DNA from: Trachythela sp. YZ-2020
Taxonomy: Eukaryota; Cnidaria; Anthozoa; Malacalcyonacea; Clavulariidae
DNA: 64,000 nucleotides
Direction of reading: 5' to 3'
Assembly: GCA_016169945.1 (NCBI GenBank)
Contig: JADLSH010000294.1
Location: 62,001-126,000, forward strand
This document shows, in pieces, positions 11,768 through 21,736 of this stretch. Position 1 is the first letter of the stretch. Every line of letters starts with the position of its first letter. The position numbers and the translations under genes were made by a program. The notes below the pieces were generated by a model that did not search any database, had not been told where the DNA came from, and worked only from the letters and a program-made list of their open reading frames with translations.

Positions 11768-12113
11768 TTACTCTTACTCTTACTCTTACTCTTACTCTTA
11801 CTCTTACTCTTACTCTTACTCTTACTCTTACTCTTACTCTTACTCTTACTCTTACTCTTACTCTTACTCTTACTCTTATTACTTTTACTCTTACTCTTAC
11901 CTTACTCCACTCCTACTCTTACTCCACTCTTACCCCACTCTTACCCACTTCCATTTACTCTTACTCCACCCACCTCTTACCCCTTACCTTACCCTTACTT
12001 ACCTTATTTACTTACTTACCTTACTCTTACTCTTATTTCATTTACTCTTATTTACTTTACTCTTACTCCACTTTACTCTTACTCTTACTTACTTTACTCT
12101 ACTCTTACTTCTT
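11768..12113. repeat. (CTTACT)n array, segment 2
   Basis: At least 18 uninterrupted CTTACT hexamers follow palindromic unit 1. The array then decays to CTTACT/CCACTC mixtures up to palindromic unit 2. The plus strand is nearly G-free. Confidence 0.9.
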
Positions 12114-12341
12114 CCTGTATTCTAAAAGCACACACACACTCACACTCAATGAGTGGAGGTTCAATCTGAGCTTTTCATGAGTGTCAATGCTGCTTTTAAT
12201 AACTGGAGGGTGAGTAGTCACATATAGTAAGGTACGGCACTAACCTCCCGCTATTCAAAAACAGAATTAACACTCAAGAGAAGCTCAGATTGAACCTCCA
12301 CTCATTGAGTGTGAGTGTGAGTGAGCTTTAGAATACGGGCG
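12114..12341. repeat. Palindromic unit 2 within the satellite
   Basis: The same unit as 11541-11767 with few differences (for example CACACACACACTCAC in place of CTCACTCACACTCAC at the left arm). It is again bounded by CTTACT arrays, so unit plus array behaves as a higher-order repeat of about 570 bp. Confidence 0.8.
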
Positions 12342-12830
12342 TTACTTTTACTCTTACTCTTACTCTTACTCTTACTCTTACTCTTACTTATTTACATTTT
12401 ATCTTACTCTTATCTTACTCTTACTCTTACTTTACTTTACTTTACTCTTACTCTTACTTTACTCTTACTTACTTTATTTACTTACTCTCACTCTTACTCC
12501 ACTCTTACTCCACTCTTACTCTTACTCTTACTCTGACTCTTCCTCCTACTCTTACTGCTACCGCTACCGCTACTTACCGCCACCGCCACTGCCATTACTG
12601 TTACTGTTACTGTTACTGTTACTGTTACTGTTACTGTTACTGTTACTGTTACTGTTACTGTTACTGTTACTGTTACTGTTACTGTTACTGTTACTGTAGG
12701 TAGGTAGGTAGGTAGGTAGGTAGGTTGGTAGGTAGGTAGATATGTAGGGAGGTAGGGCCTAGGTAGGGCCTAGGTAGGGCCTAGGTAGGGCCTAGGTAGG
12801 TAGGTAGGTAGGTAGGGCTACTGTTACTAA
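12342..12830. repeat. Satellite arrays: (CTTACT)n, (CTGTTA)n, (TAGG)n
   Basis: The array runs (CTTACT)n to ~12540, a short CTACCG patch to ~12590, about 17 perfect CTGTTA hexamers to ~12697, and finally (TAGG)n with a TAGGTAGGGCC higher-order unit repeated four times around 12755-12800. It ends near 12830 with one more 'ctactgttact'. Confidence 0.9.
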
Positions 12831-14811
12831 ACAATGTCAATGTGGCATTGCTGAAGAGGTGTCATATTTTAACCGGACTAAAACAATCGCTTGACAGCTG
12901 CCAGAGTTTTTAGCTTTCAATTATTTTTTTGCTTTTGAAAGGGGGTCAATTTTTTAATAATACAGCTTCTGAACTTCGAATCGAATTCATTACGAGCTTT
13001 GCAACGAACGTCCGAACCGCGTGGTCATGAAAAATGTAAATGATCGGAAACTTAACTAGTGAAATTGACTGTGTAGCTCAACCGTTATAGTAATGACTAG
13101 AGAGTATTAGAGGACGTCAGCTTGAATATAATGATGGATATACTTGCACGATTGTCGATTTCAATAAGATTGAATACTAATAGTGCCATTTAGTATTTGA
13201 CAGAAAAAAAAAGGTATTTGCAAAGACTGCAGACCCATTAATACTAAGAAGTGAACACATGTCGAATTTTGATTTTGACAGAAATATTACAAGATGGGCA
13301 GCAGAAATAGACAACGAATGCCGGCTGCTATTTTAAACCCTGACTTGACTTAGAGTATGATGATAATGTATTTTGGAATGTCAATAAGTCAAGTGGGAGA
13401 GGATTATAACGTTTATTATATTCTTTTTGAAATCAATGGCGTTTCTTGCAATCTGATTGGTCAAAAATAGTACGATTAATTCTCAAATCGCACTTTTTAG
13501 CTTTGCTCGCACCACCTTGAGTATTATCGCATCATTTTTAAGCCAATCAGATTGAAGTTCCGCACCACAACAACCAATCAGATTGATTGATAGAATTCAA
13601 CTAGCCAATCAATTTAAAGAAAAATGTGATCTGGCAAATGAAGAAATCTGTTCATCACACTGTATAAAATTGCCAGTACTCTAGACTGCATTACTGCAGT
13701 TTTTGCATAAAAATCAACATAAAGGCAAGTCAAACTTGAAATAATATAAAAAAAATTTCACAAATAATACTGGCCAAATTATCAACAAAATTTTGAATGA
13801 AACATTTTCAACAAAAACACGTTTCATAGTCAAAACTAAACACAAAGCCACAAGGTATTAAAATATGGAATAATCTATCGTATATTGCCGATGTTGAATG
13901 CACTAAATCACAAGAAACGTTAAATTAAATAACATGTAAAGTCCACGATATCTTTAAACTTACTTTTGCGGTCTTTAATTCTATAAATCCACTGACATTT
14001 TGCTTGATATACTGAGACTTTTTGTCAAATTACAATTCACGTTGTTGCTATGCTACGGCATTTTAGGGAGTATCGCGAGTGTGTCAATTGTAAACAAAGA
14101 GTAATTAAATACCGCTTCTGGTTTAAAAAATTATTTAGATTAATAGATTTCAAAATGAATATAATAAAGTGAAAATTGAACTTCGTGTCCTGCAATTTTT
14201 GTCTGAAATCAAATTTGTGATTACAAATCGCACTCCGCGATTTTGCGACTCGTGCGATTTTGTAATCATGCAGGCGTTTGATTTCAGACCAAATTGCACT
14301 CCACTCAGTTCAACATATTATCGTTATAAAGACGTATATCTAAAATAATAAATATAATAATGTGCACTTTGCACTATAGTTTACAATATACTGTATATAG
14401 TCAATCCCAGTTCATTTTTGAAATTGTTTACAGCATACTTTAGCTTTCCTATGCCGATCTTAAAATCTCATTTTAAGGTGCGCATGCTATTACGAGAACC
14501 ATGCATTCAAGCAACTTAATGACTTTAATTTTAAATCTCTTTAAAACTGTTAGTTTTGATTTATTCTTAAAATTTTACTTTATTTTAATTTGAATCCTCA
14601 AACTAGTGAACTCTTCACAGCGGTTCCCACACTCCTTTAAATGAGAATGGGTTCGTTAGTTGAGCTTAGTAAAGAGGAATAAACTTGTGGAATTACGTGG
14701 TATCGGCAAGGGCGGGTTAAGACTGATGCCCAACTGCTGAAAGGTGAGGAAGTGGAGGAATAGGTAATGAAGCTGGCGGAAATACGCTATAAACACAGCC
14801 ATAACTCGTTC
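12831..14811. other. No gene recognised; one inverted repeat
   Basis: Unique AT-rich DNA. Around 14190-14300 TGTCTGAAATCAAA and TTTGATTTCAGAC form inverted arms around a centre rich in AAATCGCA/GCGATTTTG. A related 'aaatcgcact' text lies near 13485, so a degenerate MITE family is possible. No ORF above background. Confidence 0.45.
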
Positions 14812-15266
14812 TCGGTCGCACAGTGAATGATCTATGTTAATCGGATTCTCACTTAAAATAGTAGGGGGGGTCTTTATCAGCCCTACAAATGTATATTTAT
14901 TTACCCCAACCCCACCTCCTAACCATCCCAACTAACATAAATCTAACACCCTTACCCCAATCCTAACCCCCCACTCAAAATCTAACCTACCAAGCCCATA
15001 TATAAACACAGACATAATAGGGCTACATAAAGACTCAACCTCAACTCACTTAAATAGGGTAGGGTCTCATGGTGCTCCACACGAAATGTATATTTAACCC
15101 CAACCCCCACCCTAACCATAATCCTAACCATAATCCTAACCTTAATCCTAACCCCAATCCTAACCCTAACCCCAATCCTAACCCTAACCGTATATATAAA
15201 CACAGACATAATTCGTGTAGGGCTACATAAAGACTCAACCCTTAAACGTGGGGATACCGCTGAGAA
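14812..15266. repeat. Dispersed repeat interrupted by a telomere-like insertion
   Basis: GGTCGCACAGTGAATGATC...GGATTCTCACTTAAA at 14815-14862 and CGTGGGGATACCGCTGAGAA at 15246-15266 are contiguous in the uninterrupted copy at 22405-22472. The 22405 copy therefore shows the empty site. Confidence 0.7.
14863..15240. mobile_element. MITE-like insertion carrying telomere-like (CCTAAC) repeats
   Basis: The inserted DNA begins near GGGTCTTTATCAGCCCTAC and ends GTAGGGCTACATAAAGACTC, which are inverted relatives, and TTAAA lies on both sides. It contains two versions of one module: 'tgtatatttA..ccccaacccc', degenerate telomere-like CCTAAC/CCCTAA units (15105-15190), then 'tatataaacacagacataat' and 'gggctacataaagactcaac'. 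The regular 7-6 bp TCCTAACCCTAACC units make the minus strand an artefactual open frame. Confidence 0.6.
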
Positions 15267-15799
15267 TTCGGCAGTCTCGTTGAAGCGAACTACGTACGAT
15301 GGAACAGGCCTTAGGGCTGGCCAACATTCCTACCTATAATTAACACCCATACTTAATACCATTCTCCAAAACGATCACCCACTCTCAATACCCATTCTTA
15401 CATTCCTACATTCACACTCAATACCCATACTCAATACTTAAATCATAGTCAAAGAAGGTAATCATTTTAAAAGTTAGCCCTGTGAATGATGCTAAAACGA
15501 ACTCGCATCTCCTTGAATCAATAGAATATTTCAGTATACTCCAAGAAACATACAAGGGGAATCTATACAAGAAAATATACTAGAAAAAAACAGCGTAGAT
15601 GGCAAAAAAAGGGAGATGTATGAATATCATGCAGGTAAAAATATCAAACTGCTCTTGCAAACGCGTTCAGGCACAGCAAGAATGATAGTGACACGCGAAT
15701 CTGAGTAAGGTTTAGTGGGTTATAAAAACTGTCATCGGGAAATCGGCCGATCAGCGAGCTTTATAAACTATACAATTTTCAGTCTGCCTCTGTATAAAG
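15267..15799. other. No gene recognised
   Basis: Simple 'caatacccata' words recur at 15380-15440. The rest is unique AT-rich DNA up to the minisatellite. Confidence 0.4.
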
Positions 15800-16037
15800 G
15801 GGCAATAACCAAGATGTTTACCTGCCTTTTATCAAAGGCAAAATATACAGGACCACGCTGTTAACCTGCTTTCGTAGCCAAGGAACAATCATTATGCAGG
15901 ACCAAACTCTGTTAACCTGTCTTTATACCAAGGGGAGAATTTGCAGAGTCAAACTGCAAATCTGCCTTCGTAGCAAATGGAAAATATGCAGGACCAAACT
16001 GTTAACCTGCCTTTATAGCAAGGAGAAAATACACAGA
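15800..16037. repeat. Minisatellite, left part
   Basis: About five copies of a ~45-55 bp unit of the form GCAGGACCAAACTGTTAACC then TGCCTTTATACCAAGGAGAAAATAT, with variation in the middle (tagcaa / taccaagg). The same units continue at 19393-19672 after a transposon insertion. Confidence 0.8.
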
Positions 16038-17524
16038 GCCACACCACAGAATAAGAATTAACCAGAAGGTTCACTTAAGCGAAAATCTGTCCTCGTTGTA
16101 ACTGCGCATGCGCCGAGCTAAACAAGTGTAATGCAACTTTCGCAATAGGAATAGTATGGGTGAATATGGCATTTCGACAACAAAAACAGCTTTATTTGGT
16201 ATACTGTGAAATTTAACCTCGATTTATTGGAGGCAGCGTGTAAATTGTAGGTAAGGAAGTCATTTTGCTGTATTTACAGGCCGAATATTTAGGTATTTTA
16301 ATCGAAATGTAACTTTGTAGTTTGTTTGAGTGTCATGTCGAGACAGTCGAGTGTCATAAACTCGTATTTCAGTGATATTTGTTGTTCAACCGGCTTCAGT
16401 CAAGACAAGATTTCTTGTAGTTTTCATGTTTTTCCTACTTGTTATTATATAGTTTGTATCTCTCGTGTATTTGACTATCATATTTAGCCTTAACATTGCA
16501 TTTAACTGGGTTTTTTAGGCATCAGTTTCAGTGGCAAGAAAGACACGTACTTAATTTGACATTCATACTGATTTTTAATACTGAAGCACCTGCATTATCA
16601 GAGATCCAGCTGTTGATATAAATGGATACTACAACTTTTAATGGCACTCAGCTTGTTAGGTCTGCATCCAGGACAAATCACTGCCAAATAATTTTCATAT
16701 AAACACATATGATATATAAACGGGCAACTGTCTTAATGAGTTGATCATATACTATCAGTTGCTATTGAAATTCTATAAAAAATGTTATATTACACAGTTA
16801 CTTTCAGAGTTATTGTAAAATACTTCACCATAGAAATCAAAACAATATAAAAAATCGAATTCACTATTTACTCTTAATTCTTATTCAAATGATTGATGGG
16901 ATGTTGTCAATATTTTCTGAACTTTATTAAGCATCTAGTGTTAGACCAGTAAGCAATTCTTGGGTCTCATATGAATTCACAGCAGCACATGGGGGTTAAA
17001 ACAAAACACAGTTATCAGAGTGATTTCATTGTTTTGATTTCATTGTTTGCTCGGTCTCATACAATGTAAGAACCAATACATTTGAAGTTAACCCCCACGA
17101 CAGTGATTCGCTGTGTATGTTGCTTAATGAAACTCACAAATATACATGTAAAACAAATCCATAAAATTATTTACATTCAGTGGATCACAGTAATTGGAGT
17201 TAAACTGTTGTGTTGTTCCCACCTTCTTTATACATATAATATTTTGTCTCGTTTAATCTTATATTATACATAACAGGCAAAGCTAAATAAAACCATGCTG
17301 TACAATAAATTCTAAACTTTGAAAGTGTTTGATGCTACTTGAGGGTTATATATCTTTCATTATTCTCTTCTAATGAATCCACTGATGTTGTTAGTCAGTC
17401 TAGTTCATCCCACCAAATTCAAATGCATCTGGAAGCAAGAAAAATAGAAAATACTTTAAAGTAAAGCACTTGTGAGGAAACAGTCAAGATATTTGTAATT
17501 AGACTGTACATTAACACTTTAAAT

Positions 17525-17970
17525 GATTAGTGTCACACCATGGTATTCTTGGGTTTCACGTGATGTCATAGCCACTTGTTTTTTCAGGATGCATGCTGGA
17601 GGAATGTCGTTCATCTTGTTATGCTTTGTTATTTAAATACTGTGATGTTATTGAAGTAATATATTATTATGCTTTTAAACATTAATTCCAGTTATTTAAA
17701 TATATTTAAATGCTCGCCTGACCACCATTTCACGCCGAAAGTCACATGACTGAAACCCAAGAATTGCAGGCTCAGTTTGCTGCTGGAAGCCATTTTATGG
17801 GCCGACTGCATTTTTTGTAATCTGTTGTATATTTAAACCATCCTTGGTGAATCCTTGCTGCTTTTATCTGATTTGGAAATTTACCAAACAAAGTATTTTA
17901 AAACGTTATTTGTTGATTTTGGGTAAGATAAAAACAATAACAAAATCCTGCAATATTGTGTGACACTAAT
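17525..17970. mobile_element. Nested MITE(s) inside the 3.3-kb element
   Basis: GATTAGTGTCACAC at 17525 is inverted as GTGTGACACTAATC ending at about 17970. Inside it TTCTTGGGTTTCACGTGATG (17544) is mirrored by CATGACTGAAACCCAAGAA near 17745-17764, suggesting a second TIR pair. Target duplications are not clear, so whether this is one or two insertions is open. Confidence 0.45.
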
Positions 17971-18240
17971 CCTTTAAGTGGCAATGCACCTGGATGTACC
18001 CTATTTCATTATTTTAGTTACTCTGTCTAACTGACATTAGACACAGTAAAATAATAAAGTAGGACCCATTTGTGGCACTCACAGATGCACCCTACTTAAT
18101 TATTTTACTTTGTTTAATGCCAGACTATTTTACTCAGAGTCTAATGCCAGAAGATTTCACTCACTAGGGGGAGAGTGCTGCCACTTAATAGGTTATTTAA
18201 GTAAGTGGGACTGTAATTCTGCCATTTTTGGTTAACATTT

Positions 18241-18426
18241 TCACGAGTTTTGCAGGGTCTTGCCAGGATCTGAAAACTTTGGTTTTGGCAAAACGTTTGA
18301 CATGAGAGGGGGCAGAGCCAGGGATGCTACATTGTCCCGTGGAATTGGTGTAAAATCATTCTCGTGAGATTGACATGATGAGAACAATTCTGAATCAGAT
18401 TCAGAATTATTTTCCTCACTGGACAT
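18241..18426 (-). CDS. Short acidic ORF, possible transposon exon
   Basis: ATG at 18426-18424, stop at 18243-18241, 61 residues. It starts MSSEENNSESDSELFSSC and continues with Pro-rich text. A Ser/Glu/Asp-rich N-terminus is common in transposon-encoded and nuclear proteins, but no domain is visible. It lies within the 3.3-kb element and could be a remnant of its first exon; it could equally be chance. Confidence 0.2.
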   Translation of the reverse strand: MSSEENNSESDSELFSSCQSHENDFTPIPRDNVASLALPPLMSNVLPKPKFSDPGKTLQNS

Positions 18427-19392
18427 CTATTTTTCACTATCACCAGCACCAACTGTACTTTAAAATTTAGAACTCTTGAGGTTTCGAATAATGTGAATAG
18501 TCAGCAAAAGTGAGAATTGGTGTTATTATAAAAATCAAAAGCCTTGCGAATGATGGTCAATGGCCGATTTCACTAAATATAACTACCAAAAACCAAAATG
18601 CTGGAAGAACTAAAGGCATCAAAGTAGTGTCAAAAGAGTATGTGGCCATCAAAAGGCTGTCAATTCAAGCTGGCCATTTGAAATCAAATTAAAATTGGCC
18701 GTCCGAAAGACAAAAATGGTTCAAACTAACATACTTTGGCCAAAATCATGCTACTGTGTTTACACATTTGCCAAATGAATATGTTTGCATGATTGACAAT
18801 ACAATGTCAATGAAGTGAAAATTATATTTTATTATAAATGATTTTAATGTTGAGGTATGAGGTTACCCACCTATATACTAGGTATGTAAACACTCTAAGC
18901 CAGAGTCCAGTGAGAGAGCAATTTAATCACATGGTCACATCGCTGCTTATATACTACATACTGTACTGTAAATAACTATGACCTATTTGTAAATACTGTA
19001 TAGTATTACTGTAAATATTTGGCAAAACATGCTGTCAAGTACGGCATGACTCAGCAAAAAATCGAATTATTGGCGTATTTTACGCTCAGGACTATTATTA
19101 TTATTATTCATCTTTTATTATTATTTACTACTTTTACTACATTATTTGTATAAAATATGATGGACTTACCTTCGGTTTTATCAAGTTTTCTTTCAAAATG
19201 AAAATCGAAATTAAAACGTTCACATAAGACTTTTTTCGCTTCACGCCCATACTATCTCCAGTTAAATCGACAGAATACACTTGTTTTGGGATCTGGAAAC
19301 GAGCGCGGTCAAGCTCCGCGAGGCGAGAACAAGCGTGACTATACTTTAGTATTAAGTGAACCTTCTGGTTAATTATTATTCTGTGGCCACAC

Positions 19393-19672
19393 TGTTAACC
19401 TGCCTTAAATAAAATATGCAGGGCCAAACTGTACCTGCCTTCATAGCAAAAGGAAAATATGCAGGACCAAACTGTTAACTTGCCTTTATACCAAGGAGAA
19501 AATATGCAGAGCCAAACTGTTAACCTGCCTTAGATAAGATATGCAGGGCCAAACTGTTAACCTGCCTTAGATAAAATATGCAGGGCCAAACTGTACCTGC
19601 CTTCATAGCAAAAGGAAAATATGCAAGACCAAATTGTTAACCTGCCTTTATACCAAGGGAAATGTGCACAGG
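19393..19672. repeat. Minisatellite, right part
   Basis: About six further units, including higher-order pairs 'ttagataa(g/a)atatgcagggccaaactg' and 'cttcatagcaaaaggaaaatatgcag'. Homogeneous with 15800-16037, showing that the array was continuous before the insertion. Confidence 0.8.
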
Positions 19673-19816
19673 AAACCTGACGGCCTTCTGCCATCCCCTG
19701 AGCCGCAATGGATATTGTGAATTGAGATTGTTACAGAGATCCGAGATGAATAATGAATAACCAAGTCAACGGGAAACAAAAAATCGATTTTAAGAAACAC
19801 GAACTGCTCAGGGGAT

Positions 19817-20023
19817 GACAGTATTGCCACAGTATAGAGACGACCAGGAGGGCCACTAATTTGAAATTTTGTGTGGCCGCTCATTACGCATTGGCAGCCA
19901 GTCAATTGCTTTTTCTGGCCAATAAGCAAGCTGGACTAACTTTCCTGGCCAGTAAACTGCATATTTTTGCATAAAAAGCCGGCTACATGTTGCATCGCCG
20001 AGTGGCCTTACTGGTCGTCTCTA
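19817..20023. mobile_element. hAT-like MITE, copy 2 (right TIR split by mariner MITEs)
   Basis: TAGAGACGACCAGGAGGGCC at 19835 is inverted as GGCCTTACTGGTCGTCTCTA ending at 20023. The TIR extends outward: TATTGCCACAGTA (19822-19834) is complementary to TACTGTGGTATTG, which now begins at ~20807 beyond the two mariner MITEs. The interior matches copy 1 at 7563-7794. Confidence 0.6.
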
Positions 20024-20467
20024 CAGGGTGTATCAAAAAAAGGAGACCTTTCGAAATCGGTCCTATTGTTATAATTTGTATGCCTAAGTATGATGTTTGT
20101 TAAACCCATGTGCTTTTCACAGGCGGGTTCCGATCGGGAAACCTTTCTCTGAAAGCGTTCTGTACTGCGGCTATGCTTTGAGTTTGTGTGTAAGTTACCA
20201 CAATAAAGACTCGTTGTTCTGTGGTCAGCATTTTATTTGAACTGATCGAAAAAAATAATTCCTGCATGGTAAGTTAACATTTTGTGTAGTTATTAAAATT
20301 TTAAATACCCATGGGCGCATATGATATGAATATTTTAATTTCTAAAAGTCTGTTTTTAATATACGCACTCTGCCAATATTCAACGCGTCAGTGGGCTCGG
20401 TAGCGCTCAACCATTCAAATTATAACAATGGGACCGATTTCTAAAGGTCTCCTTTTTTTGATACACC
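20024..20467. mobile_element. Mariner-type MITE C
   Basis: Starts CAGGGTGTATCAAAAAAAGG after TA (20022-20023). The right arm CCTTTTTTTGATACACC runs directly into MITE D, having lost its last bases and its TA. On the minus strand near 20160-20225 it keeps the transposase start MLTTEQRVFIVVTY, the same fossil as in MITEs A, D and E. Inner TIR: GACCTTTCGAAATCGG / CCGATTTCTAAAGGTC. Confidence 0.75.
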
Positions 20468-20804
20468 CAGGGTGTCCCCCAAAAAAGTCCCCCTATAGAA
20501 ATCACTCTTTTGTTGTTAAACGTGCGTTGTTATACCTCTGGGAATTTAGAATAGCTTCTACAACGAACAGCAATACAAAAATGTCAAATGACAAATTCGT
20601 CTTACCGTCAGTTCGAGTAAGAATGGTTGAACTGACTACAGAGCAACGAGTATTTGTCGTAACATATTATACGTCGCATTAAATTATTTGGACGAAGGGA
20701 AGTTGTAAATACTTCCGCCGTTCATGTACAATTAAATTAAATTCCTAAAGGTATAATAACACAAGAGTGATTTCAAAAGGGGGACTTTTTTGTGGGACAC
20801 CCTG
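20468..20804. mobile_element. Mariner-type MITE D
   Basis: Starts CAGGGTGTCCCCCAAAAAAG and ends CTTTTTTGTGGGACACCCTG, followed by TA (20805-20806). Inner arms TAGAAATCACTC / GAGTGATTTCAAAA. At 20623 the plus strand encodes MVELTTEQRVFVVTYYTSH and then stops, an N-terminal transposase fossil. Its left end is fused to MITE C. Confidence 0.8.
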
Positions 20805-20823
20805 TATACTGTGGTATTGCACG

Positions 20824-21365
20824 CCAGTAATCTGTGTAGAGCATTAGATGCCCTTGAAAAAATGACATTCCAAAGCAGCAGCGTGGGAAAACTATTTCAG
20901 AAGGATTGCGAAGGGCAAGCGAGAGAGATCCTAATTATTTTTGGGGAAGAAACGAATTGGTAACTTAGGACCAAATCCTTACACTTATAACCCACTCGTG
21001 AAGAAAGTACATGCAGCATTCATACATGCAGGTGTATATACTCGATTGATATCATTGATACGCCGCTCTAGACTCCTTAAATTTTAATTACAGTCCTTCC
21101 TCGAGCGGTTATGTTAGGTGTACACTCTAGCTGAACGAAATATATTATAAATTATTGTAGGCAGACCAAGCTGGGAACTTATTGGGACACTTTACCTGTA
21201 AATATTCAAGAAATTAAAACAGACATTAAACAAGCAATTTCAATGAGGTGTCCGACCTGTTTTCAAGCCAGAAGAATTTGTTGAATTTATTAAACCAGTA
21301 ATAAGTAATTAAGCGAATTTGCATTTTTGCATGTGGACAATGGTAACTATAAGCGTGAAACAACA
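20824..21365. other. No gene recognised
   Basis: AT-rich DNA without ORFs or repeats that could be delimited. Confidence 0.45.
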
Positions 21366-21377
21366 GTTCTAAGTGAG

Positions 21378-21724
21378 TAAATATTAAATTTTGTTGGCAT
21401 CTCACTCGATTGAATAATAGTTGAAGGGTTTTTGTAGATGGAAATTATCGAGTGTAAATTTTATACGTTTATTAGACCTAACCAGGAACAGTTACGAAAA
21501 ATGCAACTATAGGTCCCTGGCAGGAATTGAACCTGCGGCCCTGCGATTCCGGTGCAGCGCTCTAACCAGCTGAGCTACAGAGTCCAGCTGTCGAGCTCTA
21601 ACCACAAGTTCATGTATATATATGATGGTTATGGGTAAATATTAAATTTTGTTGGCATCTCACTCGATTGAATAATAGTTGAAGGGTTTTTGTAGATGGA
21701 AATTATCGAGTGTAAAGCTCCCTA
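21378..21724 (-). mobile_element. tRNA-derived retroelement with 81-bp terminal direct repeats
   Basis: The 347-bp unit is flanked by a perfect 12-bp duplication GTTCTAAGTGAG (21366-21377 and 21725-21736). Its two ends carry identical 81-bp direct repeats (21378-21458 and 21636-21716). Each contains an 8-bp hairpin CACTCGAT...ATCGAGTG. The 177-bp middle contains a tRNA-like sequence on the minus strand with perfect A and B boxes. The 12-bp duplication fits LINE-mediated insertion of a SINE; LTR-like direct repeats are not a usual SINE feature. Confidence 0.65.
21512..21585 (-). tRNA. tRNA-like sequence (SINE head or pseudo-tRNA)
   Basis: On the minus strand the A box is TAGCTCAGCTGG and the B box GGTTCAATTCC. 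D-arm GCTC/GAGC and T-arm GCAGG/CCTGC pair perfectly. The acceptor stem has a mismatch. The anticodon stem ends in an A-C pair and the 7-base loop CCGGAAT lacks the invariant U33, so it would not be a normal decoding tRNA (formal anticodon GGA without the long variable arm of tRNA-Ser). Best read as a Pol III promoter module of the surrounding retroelement. Confidence 0.6.
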
Positions 21725-21736
21725 GTTCTAAGTGAG

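Larger units (their letters stand above)
16045..19385. mobile_element. 3.3-kb TIR element (hAT or P type) inserted in the minisatellite
   Basis: The left end CACAGAATAAGAATTAACC and the right-end complement CACAGAATAATAATTAACC continue as CAGAAGGTTCACTTAA on both sides (about 34 bp with few mismatches). GCCACAC flanks both ends (16038-16044 and 19386-19392), a 7-bp duplication of minisatellite text. No complete transposase was found; one short acidic ORF is listed separately. CA...TG ends with a 7-8 bp duplication suits hAT or P elements. Confidence 0.7.

Noticed and set aside
11715..12536. Ser-Tyr and poly-Leu open frames
   Set aside because: Also satellite translation of (CTTACT)n; no start context or domain.
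15090..15195. Chromosome end
   Set aside because: Repeats are degenerate, short and bounded by an insertion with an empty-site counterpart; sequence continues normally on both sides.
14656..15238. Minus-strand frames with Val-Arg and Gly-Leu repeats
   Set aside because: Caused by telomere-like CCTAAC repeats, not protein coding.
21512..21585. Functional tRNA gene
   Set aside because: No U33, a mismatched anticodon-stem pair and acceptor mismatch; embedded in a retroelement with target duplication.
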